Assembly (NCBI GenBank): GCA_945787435.1 | Contig: CALZHX010000338.1 | Span: 1 to 5,282 of the forward strand | Source of the DNA: an uncultured Woeseiaceae bacterium | Lineage (GTDB): Bacteria; Pseudomonadota; Gammaproteobacteria; Steroidobacterales; Woeseiaceae | Length of the DNA: 5,282 bases | Direction of reading: 5' to 3' | Part shown: positions 1 through 5,282 of the stretch, one piece after another | Position numbering within the stretch: the stretch's first letter is position 1 | How the letters are laid out: each line of letters opens with the position of its first letter | Made by a program: the position numbers and the translations under genes | Notes under the pieces: model-generated | Seen by the model: only the letters and a program-made list of their open reading frames with translations | Told to the model about the DNA's origin: nothing | Database searches by the model: none

Positions 1-2
1 AA

Positions 3-800
3 GTGCGCGGCCTCGACGGCGAGCCGCATCCCTACCTGTCGACGGACCCGGATCACAATACGGCATCGATCGCGGCCAGGGCGCTATGGAATGACTATGG
101 CGATTCGCATGGCGTCGAGCTCAAGGTCTACAAGGGTGTGCCGCTGCAGTCCGGTATGGGCAGTTCAGCCGCGTGCGCCGTTGCGGGCGTGTTTGCCGTC
201 AATCAGCTGCTCGGTACACCGCTGCCGACCGAGCAGCTCTTGTCATATGCGCTTGTCGGTGAACAATATGCCAGCGGCGGCCTGCACGCTGATAACGTCG
301 CGCCAAGCCTGATGGGCGGCATGATTTTCTGCCCGCCAGTTCTGCTGCCAGAGATGCTGCGTCTGCCCGTTCCGACGGGTGTCAAAGCCGTACTCATTCA
401 TCCAGAGTTGCAGGTCAATACTGCGCATGCGCGCCGTAAACTGGCGAAGGCCTACACGATGGATCAGTGGATCGAGCAGCAGGCTTATTTTGGTGGTTTT
501 GTCGCCGCCTGTGCCACGGACGACATTGATCTCATTGGTAAGACGCTCAAGGATGTGATTATCGAGCCACAACGATCGGCCGCCGTATCGTGCTTCGATG
601 CGGTCAAGGAAGCGGCGATGCGCGGCGGTGCGCTCGGCTGCAGTTTATCCGGCAGCGGGCCGAGCATATTTGCGCTGTGTAAAGACAACCAGGCGAGCAA
701 CCTCGCGACGGCGATGGAGCAGGCTTGCCGCGCGCTTGGCATTGATTGCCAGTCCTGGGTAAGCCCGCTGGATGCGCCGGGTGCGCATATTGTGACCTGA
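3..800 (+). CDS. thrB: Homoserine kinase, 5'-truncated by window edge
   Basis: GHMP-family kinase that phosphorylates homoserine to O-phosphohomoserine, the step before threonine synthase, in the cytoplasm. 265 codons are visible and the family is about 310 residues, so roughly 45-50 N-terminal residues lie left of the window. The GTG at base 3 is most likely an internal valine, not the start. Seen in the visible part: the glycine-rich ATP loop PLQSGMGSSAA (visible residues 47-57), the GLHADNVAPSLMGG segment (93-106), the KDVIIEPQR segment (183-191) and the C-terminal GHMP motif SLSGSGPSIFALC (214-226). These match E. coli ThrB segments such as GSGLGSSA, HYDNVAPCFLGG and SGSGPTLFALC. The missing part should hold the N-terminal substrate-binding motif. 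The stop TGA sits 2 bases before the thrC ATG, so the two are evidently one operon with coupled translation. Identity is secure; the start is outside the window. Confidence 0.96.
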   Translation: MRGLDGEPHPYLSTDPDHNTASIAARALWNDYGDSHGVELKVYKGVPLQSGMGSSAACAVAGVFAVNQLLGTPLPTEQLLSYALVGEQYASGGLHADNVAPSLMGGMIFCPPVLLPEMLRLPVPTGVKAVLIHPELQVNTAHARRKLAKAYTMDQWIEQQAYFGGFVAACATDDIDLIGKTLKDVIIEPQRSAAVSCFDAVKEAAMRGGALGCSLSGSGPSIFALCKDNQASNLATAMEQACRALGIDCQSWVSPLDAPGAHIVT

Positions 801-802
801 GC

Positions 803-2116
803 ATGCGGTTTGTCAGTACACGTGGTGGCCCCGAGGTCAGCCTCGACAAGGCACTCGTCAACGGCATTGCGCCTGACGGTGGTCTCTATGTCCCTGTCGA
901 ATTGCCGACATTTTCAGTCGACGATTTCACGGCTGCGGCAACCCTTCCCGAGGTCGCTATTGTTCTTCTGCAACCGTTCTTCACAGATTCGTCACTAAGG
1001 GATGAGCTTGCCGACGTTCTTGCAGAGACCTTTAGCTTTCCAATTCCTGTGACGCCACTACCGAACGGCGGCAGCCGGGCTGGCCTGTTGGAGCTCTATC
1101 ATGGCCCGACAGCAGCTTTCAAAGACGTTGGCGCCGGTTTTCTGGCTGCCTGCCTCACGCGACTGGAAGGCGATGAGTCATTGCCCCTGACGATCCTCGT
1201 CGCTACATCGGGCGACACGGGTGGAGCTGTAGCCGCTGCATTCAATGAGAGGCCGGGCATGCGCGTGGTTGTGCTGTTCCCGGATGGCCGCGTGTCGGCC
1301 CGACAGGCGCATCAGCTGACTTGCTGGAGCGATAACGTGCTCTCGCTAACTGTCTCAGGGGCGTTCGATGACTGCCAGGCGCTCGTGAAGTCGGCGCTCG
1401 CGGATGACGTGCTCAATGGCCACTATCGTTTCAGTTCGGCAAACAGCATCAATATCGGCCGATTGTTGCCACAGGCTACGTATTACGCCGATGCGAGTCT
1501 GCGACACTTCCGGGAAACCGGCAGGAAACCCGGCTTTGTGATCCCGACAGGAAACCTTGGCAATGCACTGGCCTGTATCATGGCCCGTGAAATGTGCTTG
1601 CCAATCGGACCGATAGTGCTTGCGACCAACGCAAATCGTACGATTCCCGAGTATTTCGAGACGCTCGAGTGGATTCCGCGCGCCAGCGTACAAACGCTGG
1701 CATCAGCAATGGACGTCGGTGATCCCAGTAATATGGAGCGTCTGCGCAACATCATTGGCGAAGCCGATGTGCTGCGCGACTGTCTCGGCGTGTTATCTGT
1801 CGACGACGAACAGATCGAGGCCAGTATTCGCAAGGATTTCGCCGAATTCGGTTTCGCGACCTGTCCGCATACAGCGACCGCCTCGCACACCTGGCGGCAA
1901 TTCGACCAACAGCTGCGCACGGCCAATGACTGGATCCTCGTGGCGACAGCACACCCGGCCAAGTTCGAAACGGTTGTTGAGCCTCTGATTGGCGAGGCCG
2001 TGCCGTTGCCCGATGAACTGGCCGCCATCCTGTCACGTCCGAGTCGCTGCGAGTCCATTGAACCTGACTTGCGATCGCTCGCCGCAGCGATGGGGGCACA
2101 TTTCGCAGATGGATGA
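803..2116 (+). CDS. thrC: Threonine synthase
   Basis: PLP-dependent fold-type II enzyme that converts O-phosphohomoserine to threonine and phosphate. The protein is 437 residues, close to E. coli ThrC (about 428). It begins with the typical N-terminus MRFVSTRGG, followed by APDGGLYVP (23-31). The PLP-binding lysine is K107 in HGPTAAFKDVGAGF (100-113). Further family motifs are ATSGDTGGAV (134-143), DGRVSARQAHQL (161-172), SANSINIGRLLPQ (212-224) and the phosphate-binding loop PTGNLGNALA (248-257). An upstream in-frame ATG at 746 would add 19 residues lying inside thrB. It is rejected because ATG 803 gives the conserved family N-terminus and starts 2 bases after the thrB stop. No strong Shine-Dalgarno is visible before 803, consistent with coupling to thrB. 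The 3' end overlaps the following NERD gene by 8 bases. No defective residue was noticed. Confidence 0.96.
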   Translation: MRFVSTRGGPEVSLDKALVNGIAPDGGLYVPVELPTFSVDDFTAAATLPEVAIVLLQPFFTDSSLRDELADVLAETFSFPIPVTPLPNGGSRAGLLELYHGPTAAFKDVGAGFLAACLTRLEGDESLPLTILVATSGDTGGAVAAAFNERPGMRVVVLFPDGRVSARQAHQLTCWSDNVLSLTVSGAFDDCQALVKSALADDVLNGHYRFSSANSINIGRLLPQATYYADASLRHFRETGRKPGFVIPTGNLGNALACIMAREMCLPIGPIVLATNANRTIPEYFETLEWIPRASVQTLASAMDVGDPSNMERLRNIIGEADVLRDCLGVLSVDDEQIEASIRKDFAEFGFATCPHTATASHTWRQFDQQLRTANDWILVATAHPAKFETVVEPLIGEAVPLPDELAAILSRPSRCESIEPDLRSLAAAMGAHFADG

Positions 2117-2708
2117 GTTGTTCACAGCAGCTAATACGCCCTGGTTCCTCGGGACGGCAGTACTCGTCCTGTTGCTCGGCTGGTACCTGTACCGGCGTAA
2201 TCGAGGTGGCAGTCGGCTCAAACGAATTCTCGGCGAGATCAGTCATGATCGTATCGACGGATTGCTGATACCCAACGGAGACGATGGCGAAATCCAGATT
2301 GATCACCTGTTACTGACATCGCAGGGATTGCTGATCGTCGACATCAAGGACGCGACCGGGACTGTGTTCGGTAGCGACAAGATGCAGGAATGGACTGTCA
2401 TCAGCAAGGAACGCCGTTTCACGTTTTCTAATCCGCAAGCCGCATTGTACGATCGCATCGCCGCAGTCAGGCATATCGTTCGCCAGGTACCGGTTGCCGG
2501 CCGCATCCTGTTTCTCGACGGCGCAGAGTTCACCAAGGGTGTACCGAGTCTCGTCAGTGATCTCGACCAGTTGCTGGGCGAGTTCGGCGAGGCCGACAAG
2601 TCTGCAGCGAAGTTCAAGATCGAGGCATTCAAACCGCACTGGGACCTGATTCGCAAAGCGGCTCTCGGTACCCAGGTGGACCAGATGTACTCGCATCGAA
2701 AAAAATGA
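2109..2708 (+). CDS. Membrane-anchored NERD-domain protein
   Basis: 199-residue protein. One hydrophobic helix at residues 12-28 (WFLGTAVLVLLLGWYLY) is followed by basic RRNRGGSRLKR, suggesting an N-terminal anchor with the rest in the cytoplasm by the positive-inside rule. Residues about 41-155 look like a NERD (nuclease-related domain). QIDHLLLTSQGLLIVDIKD (63-81) gives the IDH strand and the D-x-K pair D78/K80, which with D65 forms the D...(D/E)xK pattern of restriction-endonuclease-like folds. W95 and FSNPQAAL (106-113) are also typical. Nuclease activity is inferred from the family and unproven here. No helicase, zinc-finger or other C-terminal domain is attached. ATG 2109 lies within the end of thrC (8-base overlap, different frame) with no convincing Shine-Dalgarno close by, so it is probably translated by coupling to thrC. 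The role is unknown, and nothing in the sequence links it to threonine synthesis. Confidence 0.8.
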   Translation: MDELFTAANTPWFLGTAVLVLLLGWYLYRRNRGGSRLKRILGEISHDRIDGLLIPNGDDGEIQIDHLLLTSQGLLIVDIKDATGTVFGSDKMQEWTVISKERRFTFSNPQAALYDRIAAVRHIVRQVPVAGRILFLDGAEFTKGVPSLVSDLDQLLGEFGEADKSAAKFKIEAFKPHWDLIRKAALGTQVDQMYSHRKK

Positions 2709-2709
2709 C

Positions 2710-2934
2710 GGCCGGTTGATAGATGCCGCCACGCGGTATGCGCGTGAGCAGTCGGCTGAAGGTGTCTGGCTTACCGTCTGGGAAGACGCGCCCTGGGCCG
2801 TTAATTGCTATCGCAAGTACGGTTTTGAACAGGTTGGCACGATGGATTTCAAACTTGGCCAGGCGATCTACAACGACCTGGTCATGTGGCGTCCCGTTAC
2901 AGCGCAAAGAAGCGAATTGCGTTCTCCGTCGTAA
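2710..2934 (+). pseudogene. GNAT N-acetyltransferase remnant (C-terminal part only)
   Basis: From about base 2710 one frame reads GRLIDAATRYAREQ, then GVWLTVWEDAPWAVNCYRKY, then GFEQVGTMDFKLG, ending near NDLVMWRP. This is the typical C-terminal half of a GNAT acetyltransferase: the helix after the acetyl-CoA loop, the VWLxVwexNxxAxxfYxkxGF strand-helix, and the final beta strands. The N-terminal half and most of the R/QxxGxG/A acetyl-CoA loop are absent; upstream in this frame there is only out-of-frame NERD sequence and a stop at 2647-2649. No ATG start exists in frame; TTG 2716 is the only candidate and lacks a ribosome-binding site. About 60 residues cannot make a working GNAT. The reading frame runs 38 bases into the 3' end of tatD on the other strand. 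The likeliest explanation is a deletion that removed the gene's 5' part. The GNAT resemblance is firm; calling it non-functional is inference. Confidence 0.72.
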
Positions 2935-3688
2935 TCCTGGCTACGTGCTCTTCAGTCTGTCCACGCGCTTCGGCAACTACACGCAGCACTTCCGGCAGGT
3001 AGGCCGGTTCGTTGCGCCGTGTTTTTGGTTTCGGTTGGATCGTGCGCGGCAGCAAGTAGGGCGCGTCCGTCTCAATCAAGAGCCGATCGTCCGGAACGGC
3101 CGAAACGATATCGTGCAGGTGGGCGCCGCGGCGCTCATCGCAGATCCAGCCAGTGATACCAATCCACAACCCCATTGCGAGGTATTCACGCAGGGATTCG
3201 TGCTCGCCCGTGAAGCAGTGCGCAACGGCACGCGTAATCCGTGGCAGCATCGGCTCCAGCACTTCGACAAAGTCGTCGTGCGCATCGCGCTGGTGCAGAA
3301 AGACCGGCATGGCGGTCTCAGCCGCTATGTCCAGCTGCGACTGAAACGCGGCCAGTTGCGCCTGGCGAGGCGAAAAATTGCGAAAGTAATCCAGTCCGCA
3401 CTCTCCCACGGCAACAACGGCGTCCCTGGCAGCCAACTCGCGAATCAGGTCGGCGCTGCGGTCGTCGAAATCGGCGGCATGATGCGGATGCACTCCTGCG
3501 GTGGCATATAGCCGCCCGGGCTCGGTTTCGGCGAGATTTACGGCGTCGAGGCTGCCCTGGTTGCTGCTGCCCGTAATGATCATTCTGGAGACGCCCGCGT
3601 CATTTGCGCGCTGCATGATCTCGTCACGGTCTTCATCGAAGCTGTCGTGGGTAAGATTGGTGCCGATATCGATCAACTCATACGGCAT
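2897..3688 (-). CDS. tatD: TatD family metal-dependent nuclease/hydrolase
   Basis: 263 residues, against about 260 for E. coli TatD, and very similar along its whole length. TatD proteins are TIM-barrel metal-dependent hydrolases of the amidohydrolase superfamily; E. coli TatD is a cytoplasmic 3'-5' exonuclease linked to DNA repair and DNA degradation. Visible motifs: DIGTNLTH (7-14), TAGVHPH (63-69), VGECGLDYFRNFS (94-106) with metal-ligand E96, FLHQRDAHDDF (130-140) with H132, AHCFTG (156-161) with H157, GITGWICDERRG (177-188) and IETDAPYLLPR (205-215) with D208. The N-terminal HxH metal pair of YcfH-type relatives is replaced by N-x-T, as in genuine TatD. ATG 3688 is chosen because AGGGA (3698-3702) lies 9 bases upstream; an in-frame TTG at 3709 would add 7 residues. 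It is convergent with the GNAT remnant and divergent from the repeat-protein gene. No tatABC genes are adjacent. Confidence 0.95.
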   Translation of the reverse strand: MPYELIDIGTNLTHDSFDEDRDEIMQRANDAGVSRMIITGSSNQGSLDAVNLAETEPGRLYATAGVHPHHAADFDDRSADLIRELAARDAVVAVGECGLDYFRNFSPRQAQLAAFQSQLDIAAETAMPVFLHQRDAHDDFVEVLEPMLPRITRAVAHCFTGEHESLREYLAMGLWIGITGWICDERRGAHLHDIVSAVPDDRLLIETDAPYLLPRTIQPKPKTRRNEPAYLPEVLRVVAEARGQTEEHVARITTENAIRFFAL

Positions 3689-3703
3689 TTTTTTCAATCC
3701 CTG

Positions 3704-3735
3704 TTGCAACCGATCGCCGATCGGGGGTATCTAAT
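3704..3735 (+). promoter_or_regulatory. Tentative promoter region with 15-base dyad in the divergent intergenic gap
   Basis: The 74 bases between the tatD start and the repeat-protein start must hold control signals for one or both genes. A perfect inverted repeat, CCGATC-GCC-GATCGG, lies at 3710-3724. Read another way, it contains two tandem CCGATCG copies. TTGCAA (3704-3709) and TCTAAT (3730-3735, one mismatch to TATAAT) flank it but are 20 bases apart, longer than ideal; TATCTA at 3728 gives an 18-base gap but a poorer match. The dyad sits where an operator would lie if this promoter is real. It could equally be a chance GC-rich hairpin. No clear minus-strand promoter for tatD was found. 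Confidence 0.25.
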
Positions 3736-3748
3736 AGGTACCAATGCC

Positions 3749-3755
3749 AAGGGGG
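3749..3755 (+). promoter_or_regulatory. Shine-Dalgarno for the VNG-repeat protein
   Basis: AAGGGGG lies 7 bases before ATG 3763. It is the clearest ribosome-binding site of the plus-strand genes here. It fixes the start at 3763, which also places a signal peptide at the N-terminus, and suggests the gene is translated on its own, unlike the coupled thr genes. Confidence 0.6.
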
Positions 3756-3762
3756 TCTGAAA

Positions 3763-4488
3763 ATGAGCAAAGCATTAGTCAAGAGCGCATTCACCATAGG
3801 ATTACTGGTTCTGTTGATGACCGTGCCGGTTTACGGTGCCAGTGTAAACAAAAGCATTAGTGTCGAAGCAGGCAGTGAATCCGATGGCGAGACCAGTGTC
3901 AACGGCAGTATTTCGGTAGGCGAAGGCGCGACTGTCACAGGATCGCTCAACACGGTCAACGGCAAGATTCGCGTTGATGAGAACTCGAAGATCGAGAATG
4001 CGAGCACGGTGAACGGCAGCGTCAAGTTGGACGACAATGTCACCGCGCATAGCCTCGAGACGGTCAATGGCTCGGTTACTGTGGGTGAAGGTGGCCAACT
4101 GAGTGGCGAGGTCGAAGCTGTGAACGGTCGGATCTCGCTCGAGAAGGGCGCCGTCGTGGCGGGGAATGTCAGCAACGTCAATGGTTCCATCGAACTCGAA
4201 GGCAGTGAGGTTGGTGGCAATATCAGCACCGTCGCTGGCAATGTCGACTTGAGTGACGCGTCGGTCGTCAAGGGTGACATCATCATCGAGAAGCCCAGCA
4301 TGTGGAACCGCAGCGGCAAGAAAAACAAGCCGCCAGAGGTTGTCATCGGGCCAGGATCGGTCGTAGAGGGCAGTATCGTGCTGGAACGTGAGGTCAAGCT
4401 CTATATCAGTGAGACTGCTGAGGTTGGCGGTGTCGAGGGCGAGATGTCGATGAGCGATGCGGTTCGCTTCTCAGGCGACCATCCGTAG
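3763..4488 (+). CDS. Exported VNG-repeat protein, probable beta-solenoid (bactofilin-like)
   Basis: 241 residues, no named family recognised. Residues 1-26 look like a Sec signal peptide: KALVK basic end, hydrophobic AFTIGLLVLLMTVPV, and likely cleavage after G25 or A26. There is no lipobox cysteine, and no cysteine anywhere. From residue 28 to about 175, eight units of 18-19 residues follow the pattern VNGSIxVxEGAxVxGxLxT, with the VN/VA positions at 28, 46, 65, 83, 101, 120, 139 and 157. A basic insert (about 177-191, WNRSGKKNKPP) precedes a C-terminal stretch with another solenoid-like unit (VVIGPGSVVEGSIVLER) and an acidic tail ending in FSGDHP. Regular alternation of small and aliphatic residues with a turn-sized period suggests a beta-helix. 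Bactofilins show similar units but are cytoplasmic, so this would be a periplasmic or surface relative or an analogue. A scaffold or polymer role is inference. It has its own Shine-Dalgarno and probable promoter, and the metallopeptidase-like gene follows directly. Confidence 0.85.
   Translation: MSKALVKSAFTIGLLVLLMTVPVYGASVNKSISVEAGSESDGETSVNGSISVGEGATVTGSLNTVNGKIRVDENSKIENASTVNGSVKLDDNVTAHSLETVNGSVTVGEGGQLSGEVEAVNGRISLEKGAVVAGNVSNVNGSIELEGSEVGGNISTVAGNVDLSDASVVKGDIIIEKPSMWNRSGKKNKPPEVVIGPGSVVEGSIVLEREVKLYISETAEVGGVEGEMSMSDAVRFSGDHP
3844..4287 (+). repeat. Eight in-frame 18-19-codon repeats encoding the VNG units
   Basis: Degenerate tandem repeats of 54-57 bases inside the exported protein gene. 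The best-kept core encodes V-N-G-(S/K/R)-(I/V), spelled variously gtcaacggc, gtgaacggc, gtcaatggc and similar. Spacings between successive V codons are 18, 19, 18, 18, 19, 19 and 18 codons. Synonymous codons differ between copies, and the protein motif is better kept than the DNA, so the repeats are old and held by protein structure, not recent slippage. The last unit has VAG in place of VNG. Confidence 0.85.
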
Positions 4489-4498
4489 AATAGGCGCC

Positions 4499-5254
4499 GT
4501 GCAGAGCGCGGCGGAACAACTCAGACTATTTTCAGATACCGAAGAGCCTGGCGATTCGCCGGGCTTTTCTGTGCGCGAAAGCAAGCGTGCCCGCCGCCTG
4601 TCGATCAAGGTGTTCCCGCGTGGGCGTGTCGAGGTGGTTGTGCCACGGCGAACCAGGCCGCGGGACGTGCAGGCCTTTATCGAGGAGCACCGAGAGTGGA
4701 TCGACAGGTCGAGGGCGTCATTTGCTGCAGTGTTGCCTCCCGAGCCGTTCGTATTGCCCAACCTGATCGAATTTCCGGCGCTCGAGCAGCGGTTTCGCGT
4801 GCGCTACGAGCGCCGCCGCGACGCGGACACGGTTCGTTACCGGTGCAGCAAAGGCGTTGTTACGCTGAGCGGGCGGACTGGCGACGACAAGCTCTGTGTG
4901 ATGGCGCTCAAGCGCTGGCTGGCGTCGGTTGCAAAGAAGGAATTCCTGCCACGACTGCGCTCATTGTCAGCGATGACAGGCGATCCGTTCAGGAAGATGC
5001 ACGTCCGGGGGCAACGCACCTGCTGGGGAAGCCACTCGAGTACCGGCACCATCAGTATCAACTACTGCCTGTTGTTCCTCGACCCGGCTTTGCTGCGCTA
5101 CCTGATGATCCACGAGCTGTGCCACGCGCAGCATATGAACCACTCCAGGCGGTTTTGGCAGCGCGTAGGTCGTTTTGAGCCTGATTACAGGCGTCTCGAC
5201 AAGTCGCTCGGTGAGTCCTGGAAATCGATTCCGGCTTGGTTAGGAATCTATTAG
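4499..5254 (+). CDS. YgjP/DUF45-type zinc metallopeptidase-like protein
   Basis: 251 residues from GTG 4499. The protein belongs to the M48-like, YgjP/SprT-related group of putative zinc-dependent hydrolases. After an N-terminal QLRLFSD segment comes the usual SKRARRLSIKVFPRGRVEVVVP start of the domain (about 28-49), then FIEEHREWIDRSR (60-72). The family signature CWGSHSSTGTISINY (175-189) is followed by the zinc site IHELCHAQHMNHSRRFW (204-220): H205, E206, H209 and probable third ligand H215. No signal peptide is seen, so it is probably cytoplasmic. E. coli YgjP is shorter; substrate and function here are not clear. Start choice is uncertain. ATG 4457 is in frame and adds 14 residues but overlaps the repeat gene by 32 bases. 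GTG 4499 starts 10 bases after that stop, with a weak AGG 4 bases before it. Tight spacing suggests co-transcription with the repeat gene. The family call is firm; the start is not. Confidence 0.88.
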   Translation: MQSAAEQLRLFSDTEEPGDSPGFSVRESKRARRLSIKVFPRGRVEVVVPRRTRPRDVQAFIEEHREWIDRSRASFAAVLPPEPFVLPNLIEFPALEQRFRVRYERRRDADTVRYRCSKGVVTLSGRTGDDKLCVMALKRWLASVAKKEFLPRLRSLSAMTGDPFRKMHVRGQRTCWGSHSSTGTISINYCLLFLDPALLRYLMIHELCHAQHMNHSRRFWQRVGRFEPDYRRLDKSLGESWKSIPAWLGIY

Positions 5255-5282
5255 AAAACAACATTTTAAATGTTTTTTCTAA
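5251..5282. terminator. AT-rich inverted repeat, probable (bidirectional) terminator
   Basis: The arms TTAGAAAACAACATT (5251-5265) and AATGTTTTTTCTAA (5269-5282) pair over 14 positions, with one bulged C at 5259 and a 3-base loop. The right arm contains six T (5273-5278), and the left arm contains AGAAAA, so both strands could carry a U-run. The left arm overlaps the stop codon of the metallopeptidase gene. The stem is AT-rich and weak, but its place directly at the gene end and the sharp drop in GC support a terminator. It may continue past the window edge. Confidence 0.6.

Noticed and set aside
746..802. Upstream ATG extension of thrC
   Set aside because: It would add 19 residues inside thrB and precede the conserved N-terminal MRFVSTRGG; the start at 803 fits the family and operon spacing.
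1483..2058. Minus-strand open frame of 191 codons
   Set aside because: It is antisense to thrC, Ser/Arg-rich and without motifs; thrC is certain on the other strand.
2723..3511. Long plus-strand open frame of 262 codons
   Set aside because: It lies antisense to tatD, gives an Arg-rich sequence with no recognisable motifs, and tatD matches its family along its full length.
2897..3688. TatD lacking the N-terminal HxH metal pair as a defect
   Set aside because: E. coli TatD itself has N-L-T at this position, so this is the normal state for the TatD branch and not a loss.
3844..4287. Possible CRISPR or other DNA-level repeat array
   Set aside because: The units are in-frame, degenerate at synonymous sites, contiguous with no unique spacers, and encode a regular protein repeat.
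3831..4397. Minus-strand open frame of 188 codons opposite the repeat protein
   Set aside because: Its Ser/Thr/Pro/Leu-rich repeats are simply the complement of the VNG repeats. The plus-strand gene has a good ribosome-binding site and signal peptide.

Overview
This window looks like ordinary chromosomal sequence from a Gammaproteobacterium. The GC content is moderately high, genes are packed tightly, and the protein sequences resemble xanthomonad-type or related marine lineages; this placement is inferred from protein resemblance only. No phage, plasmid, insertion-sequence, tRNA, rRNA or CRISPR signal is visible.

Left part (1-2708, + strand): the end of a threonine biosynthesis operon. The 3' portion of thrB (homoserine kinase) enters from the left edge. 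It is followed after 2 bases by a complete thrC (threonine synthase). thrC overlaps by 8 bases a gene for a small membrane-anchored protein with a NERD (nuclease-related) domain. ThrB and ThrC carry out the last two steps of threonine synthesis (homoserine to O-phosphohomoserine to threonine). The NERD gene appears to be translationally coupled to thrC but has no obvious metabolic link.

Middle (2710-3688): directly after the NERD gene lies a decapitated remnant of a GNAT acetyltransferase, with only the C-terminal part left. It runs tail-to-tail into tatD on the minus strand. This tatD is a close E. coli TatD type, a metal-dependent 3'-5' nuclease of the amidohydrolase superfamily.

Right part (3689-5282): a 74-base divergent intergenic region holds a perfect 15-base dyad and a tentative promoter. 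It leads into a gene for an exported protein made of eight 18-19-residue 'VNG' repeats, probably a beta-solenoid resembling a secreted bactofilin. I recognise no named family for it, and it is the least explained gene here. Directly downstream is a YgjP/DUF45-type zinc metallopeptidase-like protein with an HELCH motif. The window ends in an AT-rich inverted repeat that is probably a terminator.

I saw no clearly new multi-gene system. The most notable items are the VNG-repeat exported protein, the GNAT relic, and the NERD gene fused onto the end of the thr operon.
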